Positions 24,803 to 37,659 of a stretch of 64,000 bases of DNA are shown piece after piece (the stretch's first letter is position 1; each line of letters begins with the position of its first letter). This DNA is from Kitagawia praeruptora (Eukaryota; Streptophyta; Magnoliopsida; Apiales; Apiaceae). The notes under the pieces are model-generated. The model ran no database searches. It had not been told where the DNA came from and worked only from the letters and a program-made list of their open reading frames with translations. The stretch covers positions 2,373,501 through 2,437,500 of the forward strand of contig CM075345.1 in the NCBI GenBank assembly GCA_037693485.1, read 5' to 3'. The position numbers and the translations under genes are program-made.

Positions 24803-27084
24803 AGTAGGTTATAGTAAACTAGAAATGAGAGTGAGTAGGAGTGTGTATAGTTATGTGAGAACGTCAGAACTCATATAGAGTTCTCGTTGGACTATTGGAT
24901 ATAGTACCAATGATTAAGTTAAGATTGGAAGGCTATGTCAAGGAATATGTGAATACAGACTTCACTTCTTGTGGTGATGAATGTCTGCTAAAGGATTCCT
25001 AGAGTGAAGTATTGGTTGGCGAGGGCATAGATCGCCCGAGACCTGAAATTAAGATGATTTTAGGGGATTCATTGAAACAGTTATGTATTCTCCGAACTAT
25101 AGGAAATTTCAATATGATGATGAAGGATAGAAAGTTGGCATCCAGTATTATGACAATGATGAGTTGAGATAGTATCCGTATTGTTAAAATTCCAAAAAGG
25201 GAAGTAAAACAAATCACTACGAAAGATTTTTAGTCGAAGTTGCGGATGTTTGAACGGTAATATTATGAATGGATTGGTGGACAGACACCGATTGTTTCAA
25301 TTGATTATAGAAGAAAAATGGTGAAGATGAGATATATTTTAAGAACCAAGACGGACTGAGAAAGTCTGAGAAAGACTAGTACGAAGGTCGTTATGCCAAA
25401 AAGGTGTTAGCTTAAGTAGCACATGGAATTGTCATGAGGACAGGAACATGTGGTATAAATACGGTTATAATGGTGACCAAATCTAAGTATGTAATTCCAG
25501 CAATGTTTCGGAATATCGCCCATTCGACATGTGGAATTCGTCGTTGCTAGGGGCGACACCATATCGAAGTCTTCTCAAAGAATAGAACGCTTGCGTGAGA
25601 TGCTTGCGCCGAGTCGAATAGAACTCCTTAAAATCGTAAAATGCCGATGGTTGAATCTCTAGCGACTATTACGAGTCGACGATGACGTCGGTTATCGAGC
25701 ACCTTAGGGTGTGCATGGAAAAGAAGAGCGCTACAATCGAACAATTATCCGTCAGAGGAGCCGACATGAAAGGCATCCGTGGAGACCTTGGCATTACCCT
25801 CCCCATTTATGAATCATGTTGATTATCTCCCCAATCTGAATTGTTTGACATCTCCCCATTTGCAATTATGTTTATTACCTCCCCAATCTGTGAATTATTT
25901 AACACCTCCCCGTGCATTAATATTTTGATTACCTCCCTAATCTATGATCTATTTGACCTCTCTCCAAGCGAGAATTTTGATAAAAGCGTATATTCCCTCT
26001 TCGAAGTTATTCTTTAATACTTGTGTTAAACCATATTTAATTTCGATTGTACAAGAATCTGTCATTATCCCTACCTTCAGATTTCTGAAGCCCTATCGAA
26101 TGATGTTATTTCAAACCTCCACTTTCCTTCAATAGTGGATGATTCTATGGTGATATAACACCACTTGATTATTGAATACCAGTATCTTTCTGGTTATCCT
26201 TTTCTTTGGAAATCACACCTTTGGAATCCGTTCAATTCAACTCCAAGGTGTCCCTTTGAGAATTAATTGTCAAAATGCAATAATTATTAACTTTACTTTG
26301 AATTTCTTTCATACTTCTCAACTTCCACTGAGACGAACAACCCTATACATTTAGGGGCCACAAGGACTTTCTGTCTGTGTGATGGAAGTCTGACGGGACG
26401 CCGTCGCTTGTGAGTTGTGAAATACAAGAAAGCTAATTACCTTTAGTAATGTCTTAACTGAGACACGCAACGTGAGTTCCTATGATCATATTGATCTCTC
26501 AGTAAATTCTCTTATTTCAAATAAGGTTTACTTTAACACTCATGACCTTATAATCTCCAATGTGTGGCAATAGCCTTGATATGACAGATATCTTTTCAAA
26601 GCTCCATAATTCTGGTTATCTCTAATACATTCAAGGGGATGCCAACCAGGTCGGCCAAGTCAAAACTCGCTGATAGAAACTAGAATTGCAACGGAATCGC
26701 CGAGAGCTAGAGCGAATCCCAAGGCAAATAGAATATCAGTGACGTATCATTAGAATTATTTAGTTCTTTCCCTCTCAATGATATATGTTAATGGAATTAG
26801 TGCATTTTCTCTCTCAATAGTGTATGTGAATAGAATCAGCGAACTCTCTCTCTCAAGGATTGTATGATAATGGAAAGTTGGCCAAGACACATGTGTGAAA
26901 AGAATAACGTGGTAAGACTCCAAGTGATAACTGTGTCAAATAGAGATCCTATGGTTGGATTGAGGTTTCGGAGAAGTTGTTTACTAATGGACACTATCTC
27001 CGGTTTGGCAGAATAAGTGTTGATGATGAAAGAGTTAAGAAATCCCAGTAGTGGCCTTAGCTGATTCCGTGGACGGAATCCTTT
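24803..27084 (+). pseudogene. E2 internal region with decayed pol remnants
   Basis: No frame is open beyond about 95 codons. At about 25528-25640, a plus-strand frame reads VEFVVARGDTISK and later MLAPSRIELLK. This is similar to the start of gypsy reverse transcriptase (PGxxPISKxPYRMAPxELxEL). At about 25700, EHLRV sits where the segment after the catalytic box would be. The catalytic motif itself is not recognisable. Between 25965 and 27084 nothing else is identifiable. Conclusion: a heavily deleted and mutated gypsy interior. Confidence 0.5.
25798..25965 (+). repeat. Minisatellite of about 27-bp CTCCCCA units
   Basis: Six units each begin CTCCCCA, CTCCCCG or CTCCCTA and continue with AT-rich sequence containing ATTxxTTTGA/TTATT. 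Alternate units are more alike, suggesting a 54-bp dimer. It lies just after the decayed reverse-transcriptase remnant. Confidence 0.8.
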
Positions 27085-27098
27085 TAAGGAGGGTAGAC
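27085..27098 (+). other. E2 polypurine tract
   Basis: TAAGGAGGGTAGAC immediately before the 3' LTR, preceded by GGACGGAATCCTTT. The arrangement matches E1 on the other strand. Confidence 0.85.
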
Positions 27099-28111
27099 TG
27101 TAATAACCCGGATTTTTCAAGAAATGATTTTATTATTATTTCAATAATAATAATGTCTTTCCTAAAAGGAGGAGGAATTTTTTTTTTATATATTATTTAA
27201 TTATTGTCGGTTAAGTGGAACCTGGTCCTCTTTTTTTTAAATTTTATTGACTGAGTAGATACCTCGAGTCAATAGTTTATTCGAGCAAAGATTTAATTTT
27301 GGAGTGTGAAATTATTTAGTAAAGATTTTATTATAAATTACTAAATGATTTAGAGATTTTAAAATCCTTAGAAAATGATTATTTTAATTATTTGGGGGTT
27401 TGCAGAAATTACTCGATTAATTTATAATATCGAGAATTTGAGATTTTACTAAAACAATAGTGTTTGTAGTATTTTTATAAAGCCCTGTAAATTGTGAAAT
27501 ATGAATCACAATTATTATTTTTATGAATTGTTTTTATAAACTATTAATATTTGTAAAATACACATCAATTTAGAAAATTTAGATTTAATTCTAATTCTTT
27601 CTCCAAAAGTCTTTAAAAATATTCTAGTATTTAATTATGCTAGAAATTTTATTTTTACAAATTAGAGTTATTGGTTTAAAATATTATTTTATCCGAGTGT
27701 TATTTTTGCGGGTTTAAATTAGAAGTGGGTTACAATTAGTAGTAGCAAATAGTAATGGGCCAAGCCCATTACGTTAAAACACACAACATATACGTACACA
27801 CACCGAAACACACACAGTGGCCGCACAAAATCAAAAAAATCAGGGGAGGGGGGAAGAACAGCGGGGAGAAGACAGTGGGGGGGGAGAAAGAGAGATAAGA
27901 GAGGAGTTAATTGAGGGGGGGGATGAGTGTTGATGGGGGTGTGTGTATATATACATACACGCGTGTATGCATATGTGTGTGGAAGAAGTGGCGTGGCAGG
28001 AGGAGACCGCCGGCGGCGGAGGCGCGGTGGCGCGGTGTTGGCTCCGGGGGGGGAGGTCGAGCAGCAGCAAGGGGCCAGAAACCGTGGTGTGGCATCGTGT
28101 GCAGGTCTTGC

Positions 28112-28113
<2 letters not shown>

Positions 28114-28146
<33 letters not shown>
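28114..28146 (+). repeat. (AG)n microsatellite in E2 3' LTR
   Basis: About 16 AG units, counterpart of 18851-18887. Confidence 0.95.
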
Positions 28147-28149
<3 letters not shown>

Positions 28150-31100
28150 GAGGGAGATGGTGGAAAGTTTTTCCTGTGACTTGATTTTGGGCGACTCGAA
28201 TCGGAATCGAAGGGTATAAACTTGTATCTTTAAATTATATATTTAATTGTCGTAATTTAATTTTATTTAAATTGCGAGTTTAATTGTTGATTTTCATGAT
28301 TAATTGCGAGATTATAATTGCGATTTAATTAGTTATTAAATTGCAAGTTAGATGTGTTAAATTTCGTAATTAACTTAGTATGCTAAATTATAAGTATTAT
28401 TTGAATTTGGTGATTTAATTCGGAGAGTCTAGATGTGTCAATTATAATTGTTAGTGGGTAATTATACTTGATGAGATTAATGGTGGGCCCGGTTAATTGT
28501 GCGGGTTAGTGGTTGTTAAATGTGAGGTGCTAATTGCTAATGGTTAATTGCTAGTTTGCAATTGTAATTGTTAGTTGTTAAGTGCAAATTGTTAATTGCT
28601 AATTGTTAATTATTATAGCCGAATATTATATGTTAAGAATTATTTGAGTTGGCTAAGTATAGTTACCTTGTGCTAAATGATTATTAGTACTAATTGTTAT
28701 ATGTCGTATATTGTTGGAGTTATATGATGTACTAATGGTAAATAGTGATGTTGGCACTAATTGTGGAGTTTATACGAGTTGACTAAATGGTATAAATCAA
28801 GTCTTAGTATTTGTTGAATGTATAACCATCAATTACTTGGTGTTGGTAAGTATGGGAATACGTGATACATGTTAAATGTTAGAATTTGATAATAATTAGA
28901 ATTGTGCTAGGGGTTATGAGAAGATCACAAGTTTTTAAATGTCAATATTTAAAGGACTTGTGTAATTCTTTTCGACTAATCCCTAGGGCTTACGAATATC
29001 CATGATTAGCTATCACGAGTATAATTAATATACTTGAGTGATGTGATCATTGATATAGCGTAAGTAATAGTTAGTGCTAGGGGTTGTTCCCTAGGGCTTA
29101 CGAACATCAATGATTGGTTGTCACGTGTATCATTAAAATGCGTGAGAAATACGATCATTGGTGTAGCGTAAGTAGTAGTGTTAATTATTATGTGCTAGGT
29201 GCCGCATGTCTGGGCGGGTACTTTTCATTATTTGTTTACATTTATGTTGCTGCAAGTTGAGGCAGCTTTTATTTTATCAAAAGCAGGGTTATAAATTGTT
29301 TTGTTGGCATGGAGGGGCTGAGCCCATAGTCCGATAAACGAATACTACATGCCGAAATTTTCTGAAAATCCCCTGCAATCAAATTTATTTAATTTAGTTA
29401 AATATCAATGGTCTAGAAGCATGAAGTGGATGTTAATTGTTTATGTGAATATGTGCTAAGTGAATTATTTTGGGGATTAATTATTGCTCCGAGGGTTATG
29501 TGCTAATTCGAGGATTAAATGTGTCTTGAAGATTAAATGAGTATTATGAGCCTTTATCGAGGATTAAGTATGTTTTGAGGATTACATATTAATTAAGTGG
29601 TCATAGAACTTCAATGGTATTATAGTTGTGTATGTTAAGTGAAATTGATTAAGTGGTATGGTTAGGGGTGGTTAGCACCAGGAAATGTCTACTTTAAAAA
29701 GGGGACTCTCCCATGTCTCTTCTTTACTAAATGTGTTATGTGTATTAATTGGTATTTGAGTAGTCAACTATAGGGATAACAACTATAGTACGACTTTAAG
29801 AGGACTTAGTGGTAATTCTGAGTTTTGTCTACTCGAGATACGAGGTTGGACTGACACGTACTCGTAACTATTTCAGTACCATTAGGGTATAATCAAGTGG
29901 ATCGACGTACATCAAAAAAGGGAAGATCGAGGCGTCGTATAAAGAAAGGTAAACTACCTCCATGGAAATGCTTGGGCGAGTTGCGAAGGATTTATTCGCG
30001 GGTTCTATTTTCTGCTAAGGATTAGAGGCAAGTTTATTTATGCATACTCTATCGTTCAGAGTATCGGTATTTTCGAATATATGAAATGTGTGGACTAGAT
30101 TTAAATCCATAGTTGCAAGTTTTCCAATCATGTGCTTACTCATCAAAACCAGTATATTTTTGGGCCTTGCTAATGTTATTAAATTCTGCTTATGCCAATT
30201 GTCAAAATCCCGTGACTTAAAAGTTGTCGATTGAGATCGATATTTTATGACTCACCTCCCCCTTAATTTGTATCTTGTTTATAGAATATTGCAAATACTA
30301 TACTTGGGATATTTTCGATTAAGAATATCAAGAAGGATATTGATGTATGCTATTTGGTAGAGTTATTTAACTCAATGAATATTATTTATCATATTCATTT
30401 AAAAAGGATTTTCATATGTGGCATTTACTCCTTATTGATCGTGAGTCGGTGATAATTACTTCGATAAAGTATTTAAAGTCCGGGAATTGCCGGAGAGTTA
30501 ATGTCTTGGTTTTGATTAGAAATATTCTAAGAGTTACAATTAGGTGTTTTGAGGTTATTACATATTTTGATATTAGTAGTAAAAATTATCTGAATATTCA
30601 CTTTGTTAAACGACTACTCTTTGGAATATTCTTTTAAAAAGGAGCTATTGCATATTTTATTCAATAAATATTAGGTATCTATTTATTAAATATCCTAAGT
30701 GTTTTAAAGGTTATATAATGTTAATCGGAAGTTATTTAAGGACTTTCATGATTGATTAAAATATTATATTTTGATTCTACCTATGCAAGGTTTCAAAACC
30801 TACACTTTGTAATATTATTATTTGATACTGCATTTGCCAGGAATATTGTTAAACACTTTTGCTATAATCTTATTTCCGGTTGAAATAGAATTTGACCTTT
30901 GGATTATATGCGGTCTTTAAAGTTAAGTATTTACGAACCGGTATATCTTGTAGCTCTAGATATAAGAGCATATTCATTGTTTTCGACTTTAAACCGGGAG
31001 TTGGTATTTTGTGAATATAGTGTTAGTCGTGGAAACCCGGAGGGATTCCAGCGGCAAAGTACTAGTCATCTTGAGGAATACTATTAATAAACACTAATTA

Positions 31101-31528
31101 TCTTTCCAGAAAGTATTAAGTACTTGGAAATGATTTGAGGAATGATACTTATAAACATTATCATATTTCCATAAAGTATTACTTACCTGAGAAACAGTCG
31201 AGGCTTGTTATTTGAATATGATGTCATTCGAGGAATTGTATTTGCCTTCTATATTTTTCGAGGAATGTTATTTGAGTATTATCTCAGTCGAGAAATACCA
31301 TATGAATATTATTTATGTTAAATATGCTATTGGAAGGCATAACTGTTTTCAGAAGTATATTATGAAACTTGACTACGAGTTGATATTGGCTTATAAGCTA
31401 GATATGAGATATACTAGTTATAAGCCGGGTTTTGCAAATGCCTTTAATGAAGGGCGTATGTCTTAAATTCCTTAAATATAGATCGGGATTATTTTTTTTA
31501 AAGGAAAATATTTAAGTAGATATTTTCC

Positions 31529-31819
31529 GCTATTTATTTAATGAATATTATTTTAAATATTCATTTGAGATGATTACTTAATGAATATTATTTTGAATAT
31601 TCATTCGAGATTATTTAGTAAATGAATATTACTTTAAATATTCACTTGAACTTTATTTATTGAATATCATCTTTAATATTCATTCATGATCGATTTGTTC
31701 ATCGAATATTATTTTGAATATTCCCTAAGAATTTAATTAAGTTAAATAATGAATATTATTTCGAATATTCATTCGATCATTATTTATTTAATCAATATCT
31801 TTTCGAATATCCAGTTGAG
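31529..31819. repeat. AT-rich array of imperfect palindromes in E2 3' LTR
   Basis: Counterpart of 22270-22560 at the 9,259-bp offset. Confidence 0.85.
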
Positions 31820-34046
31820 CAACATCTTATATTAAGATTATTCCTTCAATATTTTTGACTTAATAAATATTCTTTGGAATATTTATTTAATTCTTCTAAC
31901 CCGTTTCAAGAATGATTTACTTCATTTAAATGCTATTTCCGACCTCCAAATATTATGTAAATTATTTCGGAGTCTTATTATAAATACTATTATAATGGAA
32001 GGTTCTCAAGATTTCATTCTTCATTCAATTCTATCCGTTAAATTGCAAGGGAACCTTACTTGAGAAATGTTATCTGTCTTGATGACTTCTTGGTCATAAT
32101 TTCTTTGAAACTATTCTTTTCATTCGCAACTAGGTTGCTATAAGTCATTAGATCTTATGTACCTACTCATCATTCGAGGGGTAAGATTGTTGGAATAAGT
32201 TTATGTCCATTAACAAGCATCAGCTTGGGAAATATTGGTGAATTTTCCTTTCCAACTAGATACGACTACTTTGTGGAGTCTTATCAACAAGTATTATACT
32301 TGGGGAAAGGGGGACAAACTTTACGTTTCAGAGTCATGGATGTTAATGAACTAGGAGACGCGTAAGTGGCCGAGTGGCGCCGGTCCAGCAATAGCCCAAC
32401 CGTTGGCTTAGGAGTTCCAGAGGGCGGTAGTCAAGTAAATCCGTCGGAGCTACCTTCTACATGTAGAAAACGACTGATGAGATGCATGACATACGACTGA
32501 TCCCCGTAAATGTCAGGGCATCTGGCGCGGCAATGCTCCCGTATTAGTTCATCACTCAATGTTGGAAATTTTCTGCAACACCATCATAGTTGGCAGAGTT
32601 GAAAAGTAATTCAAACTGGAATTGCAATATCATTCTGCAAGTTCCTATTTTTATGAAAATGATGCTATCTTGCTTATTTTGGCATAGCATATGCTTCCAC
32701 GAAATATATATCTGTTGAGTTACCGTGTAACTTCATCCTTTATCTTACAATTGATGACTCTATTGATACCTTACATAACATGAGTTGTGATAAGGAGGTT
32801 TTTGATATTGAATCACCTTATAACTTCATCTTGTAAGTTATATGCTGACAATCTGCTTATATTCTATATAGCAGATATTTTGCGGAAAGGTTATATTGAA
32901 CTATCTTAACTTCATCTTTTACAATATACTAATACCATGTTCATCAATGCATGGCGTACGGTTTCAAAGATATTCCAGAACTGTTATTATATTGCTGAGG
33001 TGCAGTCTCTTGATCTGTCAAGTGTTTTGACGAAAATGATATATATACATATAAATATTTTCAAGCTTGAGAAGTATTGACTTGGTATTTCATAAATGGT
33101 TCGTCTCAAAACCCTTGACTCTTACAATCAGTTACCTCTGAGTCTTAAACTTATCAAGTGGTTAAAGAAATTATATCCCATACAGAATATTGAACTGTAG
33201 GGCGTTGTGATAAAAATGGTATACTTATATGTATATACTTTCAGACTTGTGGATTACTAAAAAGGGGATCTTTTTATAGTTTGGTTTCTGTTTGATGAAA
33301 ACACTTGTAGTAGCAGTATATTGAGCTGCATATTTTGAAGAGTTTTATTAAAGGTTATTGGGACTACAACTTATACCATTTTGCTAAGGTATGAAACTCA
33401 CTATGGTTATTTTGATCTCAGATTGTTCATTTAAGGTTATATCAAAGATTATACTTCCCTTAATGGAATTCCATAGTTAAATGCTTCAGATGTGATATTA
33501 AATATCGTTAGATATTGAATTCCATTGTGAGTATTGATATATATATTGTGAAGTTCTATTATTAACTTGCTGGGCAATTCTTTCGCTCATACTTGTTTGT
33601 TTTCAAATATTAACCTTTCAGAGGAAGGTAGTCGGTTGAGGCTTATCTGCATGGCTCAGAAGAAGCAGGCAGTACACCCTTATGAAGATGATATGATCCA
33701 GAAAAACTATAGCAGGAGTAAGTTATATGTAGGTACATTGATGTGTAATATATATTCTTTGTTCTGAGTAGTACTAGTTGCTGGTGTACTTCCCAACGAA
33801 GCTATACTAGTAGTATAAGATTTGTTAGACATAGTGCGATGTAATAGAATGGGTGTAATGAGAAATGTAAGTATTTTAGTTCTTGTTTCTAGCCCTATGA
33901 CCTAAAAGATGCTTGGTGGTTGGGGTCGCAGAGTTATATTTCAGTTTATTGATGATAGATGGTTTAATGTCGTTAAACAGGTAATTTGACATTGAGTATT
34001 TCCGCGTAGCTACCAAATCATTGACCCCGGATTTGGGGGTGTTACA

Positions 34047-36917
34047 GCTATTTTGTGTGGTACATCGAGCATCTCGAAATTTGGTATGGAATCTATATCC
34101 ATTTATTATAAAGCCCGTAAACTTCCTAGCTACTCGATTAGGACCCAAAGCAAACACCTCTAAATCTCTTGAAATATTTTCCTTTTTCAGAACCACATCC
34201 TTTAACCATTTCGAAAACTCTTCGGTGTGTGCTCGTTCCCTTTTGTACCTTCTTTGACTTGCAAGACCATTTTGTAAAGCTCGATGCTCCCTGAATAATT
34301 ATTAAGGTTAAATAATCTATAAAATGCAGACATTAATATTAAAGTGTTGAGTAAAATGAAAAAGGGACTTAAGAACCTACTCGATCAAACTCCCTATTTC
34401 CTTATTACCGGAATTGAACAGAACACAGCGATGCGTTGCCTTCCAGTCTGCATCTTTCAATTTGAATATCTTGCCATCTTTATTCTTTTTTGTTCCAATA
34501 TGATATTCCACATCTGTTGGACATCTTCCAAAATCAGTCGACTGATTTTCAATTCCTCCAACACTCAAAAACCTTGAACAAAATGTCAGACACTCTTCTG
34601 CCAAGTACCCTTCTACAATGGAACCTTCTGGCCTACTTCTATTTCTGACATAAGATTTCAACTTTCCTAGATACCGCTCAATTGGAAACATGCATCTGAG
34701 GTGTTCAGGTCCACCGTATTCGACTTCTCTGCATAAATGAACAGGTAAGTGGACCGTTATATCGAAAAAAGGCTCTACAAAAATCGTTTCAAATTGGCAA
34801 AGTATCTCGACAATTTCTTTTTGCAGTCTCTTGATATCATCCAATTCAATGACCTTGCCCCATAGACCTCTAAGGAATGCACTAAATCTGATCATCGGCA
34901 ATGCAACCTCGGGTTTTAATGTATTTTTCTCGGCAAATTGTAATAAATGGTGGAGTATGAAATGAGCATCATGGCTCTTATACCCCACCACCTTTCTCTC
35001 TTTTATGTGCACATATCGACTAACATTCGAGGCACAACCATAAGGCAGTTTGGCATTCTTCAAAACGGTGCAAAATATTTCTTTCTCCTTATTTGTCATG
35101 TCAAATATCGCTGCCCTAATTTCAACATGCTTTCCATCACCACAATCAACAGGATGAAGGGCCTTTCTTATGCCCCGCTCCTGTAAATCGTAACGAGCTT
35201 CTAAGTGATCCTTCGACTTGCCACTTATATTAAGCAAAGTGCCTAATATTTTGTCGCATATGTTCTTCTCTATGTGCATGGCATCCAGGTTATGTCGAAG
35301 TGGATTATGACACCAATATGGTAGATCAAAAAAAATTGACTTCTTTTTAAAAGGGCAATCACTTCTATGGTTCTGCTTGTTCATATTCCCAAACTGATTT
35401 TCATACCCCCGCAATAACTCTTCAATTTCTGTTCCTGATAATATTTCTGGACTGGTCCCCATTTCAATTTCACCATTGAATCTCCTCTTATCCAGCCTCC
35501 ACTTGTGTGTCGGTTCAAGAAACTTTCTATGGTTCATGTAGACCACTTTTTTGCTATGTTTCAAATAAGTGGAAGAAGTCTCGTAATGGCATACTGGACA
35601 CGCTAGCTTCCCCTTCGTGCTCCAACCTGACAACATAGCGTATCCTGGAAAATCGCTTATGGTCCACAATGCCATTGCACGTAAATTAAAATTTCCAGCA
35701 GTCGAGGCATCATAAGTTTCGACACCAACATTCCACAATGCTTTCAACTCCGAAATTAAAGGTTGCATATACACGTCAATACTGTTCCTGGGAGAATCTG
35801 GACCAGATATTAATGTTGAAAGAATCAAATTCTCTTGTTTCATGCATAACCAAGGTGGAAGGTTGTAGTTTACCAACACGATTGGCCATGTACTATGAGT
35901 TGAACTCATCGAACGAAATGGGTTAAATCCATCAGATGCTACACCCAACCTAATGTTTCAATTTTCCGATGAAAAATTAGGATAAAGAGCATCCATCGTC
36001 TTCCAAGCCAAAGCATCAGCCGGATGTCTTAGTTTTCCATCTTCTGTTCGTCCCACTGCGTGCCATCTCATAAGTTTGGAAAATTCTTTACACATGAACA
36101 TCCTTTGCAACCTTGGTATTAGCGGAAAGTACCTCATAATGTTTGCTGGCACTTTGTGAATCAACTTCGGTGGATCGTTATCATCAGCGTTGCCTTTCTT
36201 TTCTTGTACAACCCACCTCGAAACACCACAAGTGTCACAAACATCTTTATCTTGATTTTCTGCCCAATACAACATGCAACTGTTTGGGCAGGCATGTATT
36301 TTCTGGTATTCAAGACCTAAATCCCTAATGACACTCTTTGCAGCATTGAAAGACAAAGGCAGATGGGCATCAGGAAAAGCTTCTTTGATCAACTTCAGCA
36401 ATTCCCCAAACGCAGACTCACTAATTCCATGAACACACTTTAAATGATAAAGTCTGATCAGGAAACTTAGTCGAGAAAATGTAGTACAACCAGGATATAA
36501 TGGTTGTTTTCCTTTTTCAACATGCCGAGTAAATTTCTGAGCCTCTAGATTTGGTTCGCCTTCACAGAAACCGTGATTTTCAAAATTCTTACGCGCACAA
36601 CTGAACATCGCATCTAAATTATCTTGAAAATCCATCTCCATTTCAGAATCTTTGAAGTTATCAACATCTCATAATTTTGTTCGTGAAACCTCACAAATCC
36701 ATGTGGCGTGCAACGGAGAAGGGCCATTGACCACAAGATGATCGTATATGACATTTTGACAATGCCAATTACGTTCCGAACATTTTTTGCAAGGGCACTT
36801 CATTTCATCGCCATTTTTATAGATGGGAAATGCATTTTTCAAAAAAGCTTTTATCCCTCCTATATACTCTGGACTAGATCTTGGAAATCCTATCCAAAGG
36901 AAGTACTCATCATCCAT
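34047..36917 (-). pseudogene. CACTA-1 TNP2-type transposase gene, N-terminal and catalytic part
   Basis: Exon 1 starts at ATG 36917 and stays in one frame to about 34381, except for two in-frame TGA codons (36669-36671 and near 35955). Both sit where a CGA arginine codon would fit. Domains in order: a transposase-associated N-terminal domain (CPCKKCSERNWHC), a TNP2/Transposase_21 region (DTCGVSRW, ASDGFNPFRSM, KLACPVCHYE, HNLDAMHIEKNICDK), and a DUF4218-like region (HLPVHLCREVEYGGPEHLRC). A GTAGGT donor at 34380 and an ATTCAG acceptor before 34290 join in frame (phase 2) to exon 2, which encodes FALGPNRVARKF and is cut by E2 after TTQN. TNP2 proteins cut the CACTA ends. Two nonsense codons plus the E2 insertion make this copy non-functional. 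Exon borders are inferred. Confidence 0.88.
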
Positions 36918-37080
36918 GACCTCAATCTCTTCGCGGCCTAGTACGACTAATTCGGTACAACTAACAGTTCCAACACGTGAACAATGGCTACCCCTGTACG
37001 GTTTGGTTTGACCACATTAAAAAAATTCACTGACTAATACTTAATTTTAAATATTGGCGCATATGATTTTATATGTCCTA
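36918..37080 (-). other. CACTA-1 transposase leader between start codon and copia insertion
   Basis: Short leader upstream of ATG 36917 on the minus strand. It ends at the TCCTA target duplication (37076-37080) of the copia element and resumes at 49547. Confidence 0.6.
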
Positions 37081-37596
37081 TGTTAGAAATGATTGATGGA
37101 AACAGTGTTTGGAAGCTAAAGTCAGAAAACAGAGTTTAGCTGGAAGCAGTCAGAGTTTAGTTAAACACTGACTGGAAGCGCAAACAGAGTTTGTTAAACT
37201 CTGTAGCGGTATTGTCTGAAGAGTCAACAGTGTTTGAAGATTGATCTGAGATAAATATGGAAGCAATATCTTTGAAGATTGGAAAGCTGTCAAAGAGATT
37301 GAGTTGACTTGGAAGACTTGAGCAATCGTGATTGATATCAATTGTATAGCTTGATTTTAGGAGAATCAGTTACTGATTGTACGAAGCTGTATGTTCTATA
37401 AATACAGTTAGGTTAACCCTAGAAGGGTAGTCGAACATTGAGAAATCTATTGATTGTAACCTAAGCAGCTCTCTGTGATATTTACATCATCGAGAGAGGA
37501 ATTATTAATTCCAAACAGTTTTTAATTGTTAAACAGTGTGTTCTTGTTAAGTTACTCATACAGTATTTGATTACTTATTGTGTATTCGACCTATCA
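37081..37596 (+). repeat. Copia 5' LTR (516 bp)
   Basis: Starts TGTTAGAAAT. It ends CTATCA where the 3' LTR has CTAACA, a change in the terminal inverted repeat. Seven copies of the AAACWCTG octamer in both orientations lie at 37103-37235, including a perfect inverted repeat at 37185-37203. A likely TATA-type element (CTATAAATAC) is at about 37397. Confidence 0.95.
37397..37406 (+). promoter_or_regulatory. Probable TATA box of the copia LTR
   Basis: CTATAAATAC is followed about 30-60 bp later by the expected start region and by R/U5 down to the LTR end. An identical copy is in the 3' LTR. Inferred from position and consensus only. Confidence 0.55.
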
Positions 37597-37598
37597 AG

Positions 37599-37610
37599 TG
37601 GTATCAGAGC
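37599..37610 (+). other. Copia primer binding site (initiator tRNA-Met type)
   Basis: TGGTATCAGAGC begins two bases after the LTR end. Confidence 0.95.
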
Positions 37611-37659
37611 CTAATCTGTTACTTTATTACAGTTAAAGATCCAAACACAAGAGTAATCA

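Larger units (their letters stand above)
17832..34046 (+). mobile_element. E2: giant-LTR Ty3/gypsy retrotransposon with very short interior
   Basis: Flanked by perfect 5-bp duplications GCTAT (17827-17831 and 34047-34051). The LTRs are 6,956 and 6,948 bp, so about 86% of the 16.2-kb element is LTR and only 2.3 kb is internal. About fifteen substitutions plus microsatellite and homopolymer length changes separate the LTRs, so it is a young insertion. Orientation is plus: an initiator tRNA-Met primer site follows the left LTR and a polypurine tract precedes the right LTR. LTR ends and internal blocks resemble E1, so the two belong to related families. No intact gag or pol remains, so replication must have depended on another element. 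It disrupts a TNP2 transposase exon. Confidence 0.93.
27099..34046 (+). repeat. E2 3' LTR (6,948 bp)
   Basis: Same segments as the 5' LTR at an offset of 9,267 before the (AG)n tract and 9,259 after it. Length differences are confined to a poly-T run and the microsatellite. Substitutions seen by eye include G/T near 28174, T/A near 29240, A/G near 29629, C/T near 30021 and G/A near 32121. Confidence 0.94.
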
